Source of the DNA: Parastagonospora avenae f. sp. tritici 18332-5
Lineage: Eukaryota; Ascomycota; Dothideomycetes; Pleosporales; Phaeosphaeriaceae
Assembly (NCBI GenBank): GCA_022559985.1
Contig: JAFJTR010000012.1
Coordinates: forward strand, 62,001-126,000
Length of the DNA stretch: 64,000 nucleotides
Reading direction: 5' to 3'
The translations under genes were made by a program, and so were the position numbers. This document shows, in pieces, positions 59,457 to 64,000 of this stretch. The notes below the pieces were generated by a model. It had not been told where the DNA came from. It saw nothing but the letters and a program-made list of their open reading frames with translations, and made no database searches. Position 1 is the first letter of the stretch. Each line of letters opens with the position of its first letter.

Positions 59457-61078
59457 TGCTCCACTCTTGCTCGCGAACGGCAGACTCCGCAACAATCAAT
59501 TAAGTGGGTTCAGAGAGGCCATATTTGATTAGATTGATTACCTGTTTAGGCCTAGTAGTTACCCGTAGAGGTTTAACTCCTACCTAGATAGGTAAGTGGG
59601 TCTTTATAAGAGGCATATTTGATTTGTTTGTTGCGGACTGTGGCGAAGGGTCGATGCAATTGGCCTACACATCTTAGTGAAGGACAACCCAACCGTATCC
59701 CACGAGAAAGTAGAGCTACTTGACTCGGGCGATCTCCATGGATACCGTTGATTGCAGTGCCAGTCGTGACTAAGCGACGAGGAACCGAAAGCCCAGCTCT
59801 GGCATCTTCAGTGCCATGGCACAAATACCTCAGTAGAGTTCTAGAACGTTCACTGAGACATGTCTGTCGTCGACGGACTAAATTGTTATTGCATTCTGAA
59901 ACAGGTTGATTTTTCTTGTAGAAGGTGCCATCTGTCAGTGTGACTTCAATTGTGAATGTAGTAGAAGCTACTTTTGATATACATGTTATCTTGCAATGCG
60001 CCGGTCGTTTGGTATTCTTCATGGTGATCTGATCGTGAAGATATTGTTTTGTTTTGAGCCTTGCGACCAGCTTGACACCAACGCCCAAGGTGTTTGAAAA
60101 GCAAGAATGCGGGGTTTGACGATGAGGCTGTACTCGAGTCCACCAATGGACAGAGGCAAGGATTTACAGGCAAGGCAAAGTGGATGCTTACGACCAGCAC
60201 GGCAAGACAAGCACAGAGTGCCGTACATGCATGTGCACAAGCCTGCTTGTTCTTCTCGGCCTGGCTTCATGGTCGACTGTACCACTCAATGGAGCAGACC
60301 ATGCTCGTCGAGATGGTTTTCTCCCACACATCCATGAGCAACCTGCAGCGACCCTTTGTCGACGTACTGACGCCTTCGTCTACCACAGAGGGACGCACTG
60401 ACGCCTTTGTCCACTCGAAGGTAAAAAAATGTTGCAACCTGCATACCCGCTAGATTGGCGCATTATCTCGTCGTTTTCTATAGGGACCGGGGAGGCAACG
60501 GTACCAGGAACGCCAAGCAGAGCAGTTATTAGCCTAGCCTGCTGCTGCACACGTAGCAACACACAGGTTACAGGAGGACTGTTAGCGGCCGGCATTGAGC
60601 ACGGCCCATAAAGGCGCCAGGTTGTCCTGCTAGACTGTACAAAGTGACAGGCTGACAAGGCCCCGGCATGCCGTTCTATCTTCCGGTTGTGCCACAAGCT
60701 CGGACCAGAACAAAGAAGATGTACCAATGAGAATTGCACCTGCGTCATGTATGCTTGCTCGCAGGCAGTGTACCGCTAGGAACAGACCATTGCCTCGCTC
60801 CCGAGCCCGTATCGCTGGATCTAAAAGGTCTATGTATGTATGGCAGCTCGTGTAAGAGTCAGGTATAAGTATCCGGCAAAGCACCCTCGGGTCTTGAGGT
60901 ATCGCCAAACGGTCCAAATATACAGCGCACCATCATTACACTTCTTCCAGTTCCCGTCTCTTTCGATTTGCCTTGATATTCCGTTGCAGTAACTGCCTGT
61001 TAGAATAAATTTACTTATACCTCAGATCTCACATGAAAGTGAGTTCAAAGGTGCTTTTCCGGTCATACACCAACAGCA
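59457..61078. other. Intergenic, 1.6 kb
   Basis: Separates WSKE copies B and C. The longest ORF is on the minus strand (60088-59573, 171 codons) and begins MGVGVKLVARLKTKQYLHDQ; it has no recognisable domain, signal peptide or splice support. ORFs on both strands overlap at 60090-60450. I cannot support a gene. Confidence 0.4.
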
Positions 61079-61472
61079 ATGAGTGGTATGTTGTACATCT
61101 CGTGCTGAAGAGTGACGTGCTAAATACAACTACAGAAAGTAGTCCAGCCAAGGCCGACCATGTCCAGTCAAGCAGCTCAACATGGTCTAAAGAAGCAGTG
61201 TTCGGATTACTAGGTGTCCTCGTTGTTGTCATTGTGCCATGCATTGGCCTCTTGATGCGCTTTTGTTTAGCACGTCAAATCAGTCACGCATCAAGTAAAG
61301 AGACGATCGGTAAACGCATCCTATTTAATTGCGAGGAATCCCCGTACTAGTCAAGTCAGATCTCGACGAAGACATCGAGCCATGTAATCGGAAAGCTCGG
61401 CGAGATATCGCACGGAAGAGGAGAAAGACAAGTAACGTAAGTCGAAAAAGAACCGTCGTCTTTGTACTGTGA
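61079..61472 (+). CDS. WSKE-family small membrane protein, copy C
   Basis: Exons 61079-61085, 61136-61309 and 61360-61472; 97 residues. Exon 1 codes only Met-Ser and one base. The chain runs MSESSPAKADHVQSSSS, TWSKEAVFGLLG, a helix containing PCIG and ending LLMRFCLAR, an acidic spacer (DLDEDIEP), then CNRKARRDIARKRRK and SRKRTVVFVL. Intron 1 (50 bp) has GTATGT, a GCTAAAT branch region and CTACAG; intron 2 (50 bp) has GTAAAC and TCAG. Both are phase 1. An acceptor at 61350 would add three residues in the same frame. Reading upstream of 61079 in the unspliced frame gives a longer ORF from 61033, but that loses the match to copies A and B. Function unknown. Confidence 0.65.
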
Positions 61473-61571
61473 GACAAACGAGGGCAACATACTTCGAAAT
61501 CTATAGAACCGAAAATATCTAATACCCAAATTCAACCATCTACCAAACTCTATCGCTATGTTATACCCAAA

Positions 61572-62360
61572 TCAACAAGCAATCGCTAACAAGAACCCAA
61601 TCATCCCATCTTCCCTCTGGAAGTCACAAAACACAGCCGGATGGAACTTCTCCCTCGATTTCCCATACTGCAGCAGCCCCTGATCCGTGCCCTTCAACGC
61701 ATCCTCCTTATACCCAATCGTCCTCCCCGGACAGTGCAAATTCCTCGCATTCGACCCATCGCTCTTATACTCGCACTTCACGCCTTCAACATCCAGCTTG
61801 AACGAGCCGCCCGGCCACACAAACTCCTTGTGGTTGCCTTCGAAGTTGGATTTCGGATCCGACGGCCCTGAACAGGTGATCTATTTGACTTTAGGGAATT
61901 TGTCGTTGCAGGTGACGGCGCGGCCAGTGGGCGTGCTGTAGGAGTGCCAGCGGGCGTCGAAACTGGCGCCGCCCGAGTGCGAGTTGACTGGTGTGCGCAT
62001 GGCGATGGGCAGAGACTTTCCTTTCGGCAGGTTTTTCTCTTCACTTGCGCCACCCATGCCCGCGAGGATCTTTCTCTTTCTGTCCTCGAGCTCGGCGTCG
62101 GTGGTCTTCTCGTCGATGGCGCCGAAATCGAGCATCCAGGCTTCGAGCTCCATGCCGGGCGTGTCGGCGGGGCGACCTGCGTGTCTTGCCCTTGTAGTTG
62201 TCCGGCGCAGGGAAGTAATTTGTGATGTCGTAGAAGAGCTTGCCATTGGCGAGCCAGGCGTAGCTGTCGGCGTTTGTGCTGGCGCGGGCGAGCATGTGGG
62301 TGCGGTTGGGGCCGTATGCCCAGTTTTCGGCGGAGTCGGGGTCGATCTTCTCGTCGTTGA
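61572..62360 (-). pseudogene. Metalloprotease-like (M35-type) gene remnant, 5' truncated and interrupted
   Basis: Starts at a splice acceptor (62360) with VNDEKIDPDSAENWAYGPN, nearly the same as the second exon of the neighbouring gene at 62625-63248. It continues with NADSYAWLANGKLFYD, a stretch resembling the Asp-containing motif of aspzincin (M35-like, lysine-specific) metalloproteases. Near 62175-62195 the frame shifts, then runs on as PGMELEAWMLDFGAI. A TAG at 61883-61881 interrupts it, after which the same frame continues (ITCSGPSDPKSNFEGNHKEF) to a stop at 61572. No exon with the HExxH zinc motif is found upstream. The frame changes cannot be joined by a normal intron. I therefore call it a pseudogene; a sequencing error could explain one break but not the missing 5' part. 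Confidence 0.65.
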
Positions 62361-62624
62361 CTGCATAAGTACTTGTTGCGGTTTCCTTGGTCGAGTACCC
62401 TGCTTTCATCACCAGTGATTGCACCTTGCAATTGACTAGCGCGCTTATAGATACCACAGATGTAGCATATGTATCTGAGTAAGCTCATCATCCTAGTAGG
62501 CCTTTAAACATGCTTATGCGTAAGTATTGCTCCCTGCAGTTATGCAAAGCTTTCTCAGACTAAACTCATGTTCCTACGACTAAGTCATTTATTGCCTTCC
62601 TTCCATCCCTCCTCTCAACTTATC

Positions 62625-63248
62625 CTACCCACTCCACACCTTCGCCCCAGTCACCCTCCCATCAACACACTTCATCCCCTCCCTCAGCCTCCTCGGCTCC
62701 GCACACCCCTCATCGCAAAACCCATAATGCGTCTCCCCAATACACACAACATCCCCTCCCTCTGGGCACGTCACGCACATATTCTCGACGATCTTGTTCT
62801 TGAGGTCTTCGAGTTCAGCGTTTTCGGCAGAGTCGGGGTCGACGTGCTCGTCGTTGACTGTAGAAGTGTCAATGTTCGCTCTGATACGCTTGATACTTTG
62901 ATGGATGGTGTAGGTATTTGACTTACTGTGCGGCTGGCCAACGACATCGAGATGCATCGTTTCGTGCAGAAATGCCTGGCCTGTATTCTTCTGCCAAACA
63001 GCTCGGGTCACTTTATTGGTGTCGCCGTTGCGCAGATCCTCTTCGATCTGATTGATCTTCGTATCCAAGTCATTCTTCCACTGCTTCTTGAACTTGTTCT
63101 CGCCTCGGCCTAGGCGACGGATGGTTTGGGGGATGGTCTTGGGGTTCAGGGTCTCTGCGTCAACGTCCTCGGCGATGTCGCGAACGACGAGACCGGAGGC
63201 CAGAAGCCCGAAAGACAGAAATGCTGGAAAAGTAGAGGAGATATACAT
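62625..63248 (-). CDS. Secreted metalloprotease-like protein, internally deleted
   Basis: Exons 63248-62927 and 62857-62625, with a 69-bp intron (GTAAGT..CTACAG), phase 1; 184 residues. A signal peptide (MYISSTFPAFLSFGLLASG) is followed by a propeptide-like charged stretch and an HExxH zinc motif in FLHETMHLDVVG. After the intron, INDEHVDPDSAEN runs directly into AELEDLKNKIVENM at about 62819/62820. In the neighbouring remnant these two phrases are separated by nearly 80 residues that hold the NADSYAW motif, so this copy has lost the presumed third zinc-ligand region. The end is Cys-rich (CVTCPEGGDVVCIG, CDEGCAEP). It is open and may be expressed, but protease activity is doubtful. Confidence 0.65.
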   Translation of the reverse strand: MYISSTFPAFLSFGLLASGLVVRDIAEDVDAETLNPKTIPQTIRRLGRGENKFKKQWKNDLDTKINQIEEDLRNGDTNKVTRAVWQKNTGQAFLHETMHLDVVGQPHSKSNTYTIHQSIKRIRANIDTSTVNDEHVDPDSAENAELEDLKNKIVENMCVTCPEGGDVVCIGETHYGFCDEGCAEPRRLREGMKCVDGRVTGAKVWSG

Positions 63249-64000
63249 AATGAAAAGTGCTGAAAGTGCGACTGTTGTATGAGAAGGAGGAGTGAATGTG
63301 CTGATGATGCCATTTGATCAAACAAGTACATACATACTTTGTACTCCTCGACGTACGGTCCATGTGCCAGGATAGTCGCAGCCTTACGCCCGGCGGTTAC
63401 TCGCTCATGTTCCTGTTCCAGGATTGCACTCGGGGTCCTAGTCTGCTGAGTGAATTCCTTGTTGTTGACAACTGTGTACATAGGTCCTTGTGTGCATTTT
63501 CGCCATGTAAATCTGAAAATGCAACCTAGGTATGATGCACCCCAAGCCGCACGTGAAGGTGGTGAGACCATGTGTAAGTAACAGAAGCACTTGTCAAGCC
63601 GGCATCGATTAAGATCTCGCCTCTTTAAAGCCCCGACAGGGCGTACAAATGTGTTGGTCAGCGATCCTACGGCCAAAAATTGGAGATGCAGGCCACACAC
63701 GAAGTGTAAGTTGAGCCTCGCCTGTTAACTCGGTCGTCAGCCTCGCCAACCTCTTTCTATTTTCGTTGCTTGGCACCGACTACGCCTCTTCGTCGGTTCT
63801 TGATTGATAGGCTGCGGAAGCGATGCCAGGTATAACCATTGCGGTGTGCTTCGAAGGGAAAATGAATCCTTCGGGTGCATGCTCATGACTTTTCATTCCA
63901 GGTTGTGCATCAAGTCGGAATCCATAATAGCTGCATCTCATCACTCTTTTGATTGGGTTCCTGAATTTGACCAAAAATGTTACTCAAGTACGCAGCATGT
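63249..64000. other. Right end of window, no gene seen
   Basis: Promoter of the metalloprotease-like gene at the left; the rest has only short ORFs on both strands, none with a domain. The minus ORF 63700-63146 runs over the protease start in another frame and is a shadow. Confidence 0.45.

Noticed and set aside
59573..60088. 171-codon minus-strand ORF
   Set aside because: No domain, signal peptide, splice sites or codon pattern to support it; other ORFs of similar quality exist in empty DNA of this window.
1..64000. CRISPR arrays, bacterial operons, rRNA genes, secondary-metabolite core genes
   Set aside because: None are present; the DNA is eukaryotic, and no PKS, NRPS or terpene synthase motif was seen.

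Overview
The window is nuclear DNA of a filamentous ascomycete (Pezizomycotina). The signs are short introns of roughly 41 to 100 bp with GT..AG ends, a giant leashin/involucrin-repeat gene, a HET-domain gene, a PAS hybrid histidine kinase, and small secreted proteins. A Dothideomycete, perhaps Pleosporales, is my best guess from the general look of the proteins; no marker gene here proves it.

Layout. Bases 1-22802 (+) hold the 3' part of one enormous gene, a leashin-like Woronin-body tether with a single exon of 20,010 bp and dozens of lysine-rich repeats. After it come a membrane-anchored short-chain dehydrogenase (23.4-24.6 kb), a possible 69-residue ORF, a gene-poor stretch, a HET-domain gene (27.2-29.1 kb), a small GPI-type cell-surface protein (30.3-31.1 kb) and, on the minus strand, a cytochrome b561 protein (31.4-32.3 kb). 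From 33 to 54 kb the content is conserved housekeeping: a 1997-residue hybrid histidine kinase (-), a Syp1/FCHo endocytic adaptor (-, 8 exons), a Csk1/CAK-like kinase (+), Mo25/HymA (+), a triose-phosphate/nucleotide-sugar type transporter (+), an FKBP fused in frame to a STIMATE/TMEM110-type membrane protein (+), and mitochondrial succinyl-CoA:3-ketoacid CoA transferase (-).

From about 54.4 kb to the end the region changes character. It is gene-poor and holds a Bys1-like secreted protein, two related metalloprotease genes that are each damaged in complementary ways, and three dispersed copies of a small protein family that I do not recognise. These three predicted proteins (98, 93 and 97 residues) share a three-exon structure with all six introns in phase 1. 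Each has one hydrophobic segment with the signature WSKE..FGLLG....PC(I/L)G and an arginine-rich tail ending in a hydrophobic patch. This trio is the best candidate in the window for an undescribed system.

Several conserved genes bear on cell polarity and hyphal architecture (leashin at septa, Mo25 in the MOR/RAM kinase network, Syp1 at endocytic sites, a CDK-activating-type kinase). They are not arranged as an operon-like unit and I see no sign of a secondary-metabolite cluster. All gene models with introns were built by eye from splice signals and reading frame.
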